Shown here piece after piece: positions 63,703 through 64,000 of a stretch of DNA of 64,000 nucleotides (positions within the stretch are counted from its first letter, which is position 1; each line of letters opens with the position of its first letter). The position numbers and the translations under genes were made by a program. The notes beneath the pieces are model-generated. The model was not told the origin of the DNA. It did not search any database and worked only from the letters and a program-made list of their open reading frames with translations. This stretch comes from Prasinococcaceae sp. CCMP 1430 (taxonomy: Eukaryota; Prasinodermophyta; Palmophyllophyceae; Prasinococcales; Prasinococcaceae). The DNA is taken from the NCBI GenBank assembly GCA_013416795.1, contig RQSC01000858.1:38625-102624 (forward strand). The letters run 5' to 3'.

Positions 63703-63880
63703 ACCCTGAAAGTAAACCCTAAACAGGAACCAAAACCTAAACTCCTCGCCCCGCGGCGTGCGGCGCAGACGGTCCGGCCGGCCATTTTTTTTTGGCGACG
63801 GCATTTTTCTACAAAATTTGAAAATAAATAAAAACAAAAAGGTGGGCGGGAAGCGCGCGCTCGAAAGCGCGCTTTCGAGC

Positions 63881-63920
63881 GCATGCGTTTTGACGTCAGG
63901 TATGAGATCGCCCGTGGGTG
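63881..63920 (-). promoter_or_regulatory. Dispersed upstream element copy, minus orientation
   Basis: On the minus strand it reads CACCCACGGGCGATCTCATA, then CCTGACGTCAAAACGCATGC, the same order as at 53247-53295 with a shorter spacer. It lies about 330 bp upstream of the minus-strand mTERF-like start. Confidence 0.5.
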
Positions 63921-64000
63921 TGTGACAGGCGGAAACGAAGGCCGGATGGGGTGGGCGTTCGCGCGCGCGCGCGCCCGGCCCCGCCACAGCGCGCGCGCGC

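Larger units (their letters stand above)
63553..64000. other. Upstream region of the mTERF-like gene
   Basis: Contains two blocks of CCCTAAA-like sequence (63545-63565, 63704-63745), the duplicated start region, an A/T-rich patch (63783-63840), a palindromic GCGCGCTTTCGAAAGCGCGC-like stretch (63856-63880), and the dispersed element in minus orientation. Confidence 0.5.

Noticed and set aside
1-64000. tRNA or rRNA genes
   Set aside because: I looked for B-box-like GGTTCGANTCC and cloverleaf ends and found none I could support.

Overview
Nuclear DNA of a unicellular eukaryote, most likely a GC-rich alga. Genes sit close together on both strands. Short GT-AG introns (about 50-610 nt) interrupt many of them, and many open with GTGCG instead of GTAAG. 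The 'phage-integrase repeat' protein, a RAP-domain nuclease, an mTERF-like protein, beta-helix/multi-TM receptors and axonemal-dynein-like tail sequence suggest a haptophyte or stramenopile-type alga. This is inference from gene content; no marker gene such as rRNA is present. The assembly is imperfect: there is a 411-base N gap, single Ns near 10608 and 34567, and one segment (18879-18994) that looks like a sequence-construction error.

Layout. 1-10.7 kb, all minus: DPH6 (diphthamide synthesis), a CAMK-like kinase, a P4-ATPase lipid flippase and an unrecognised protein. 11-16 kb: two cyclophilins on plus (a CS-domain fusion, and a PPIL4/CYP59-type RRM cyclophilin with an RD tail), a small unknown minus gene, then a promoter region with three copies of a ~60-bp element and a 49-base C run. 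16-22.4 kb: a 2103-residue NUP214-like FG nucleoporin. 22.5-26.1 kb, minus: an MFS anion/phosphate-type transporter and a 5'-3' exonuclease-like protein fused to a RAP domain. 26.1-29.8 kb: TTAGGG-like repeats, the gap, then a protein with two C-terminal homeobox-like segments. 30-32.4 kb, minus: an integrase-repeat, polyQ protein. 33.5-42.5 kb, plus: a small unknown gene, a large beta-helix/Cys-rich/multi-TM receptor-like protein and an Aurora-like kinase. 42.8-49.2 kb: an ENTH/epsin, a SNAP-25-like SNARE, an SDR epimerase, COX6A and NDUFB7. 49.2-64 kb: a dynein-tail-like protein, an ARM-repeat (importin-alpha-like) protein, RRP5 (ribosome biogenesis) and an mTERF-like protein.

The genes are mostly housekeeping: translation and ribosome assembly (DPH6, RRP5), nuclear transport (NUP214-like, ARM), vesicle traffic (epsin, SNAP-25-like, flippase), respiration (COX6A, NDUFB7) and organelle expression (RAP, mTERF-like). 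They do not form one pathway.

The two strongest unexplained signals are these. (1) 18879-18994 in the nucleoporin is the base-by-base complement, NOT the reverse complement, of the neighbouring 81-bp repeat. (2) A dispersed, strand-consistent upstream motif (ACCCACGGG ... CAAAaCGCAT) recurs before several unrelated genes.
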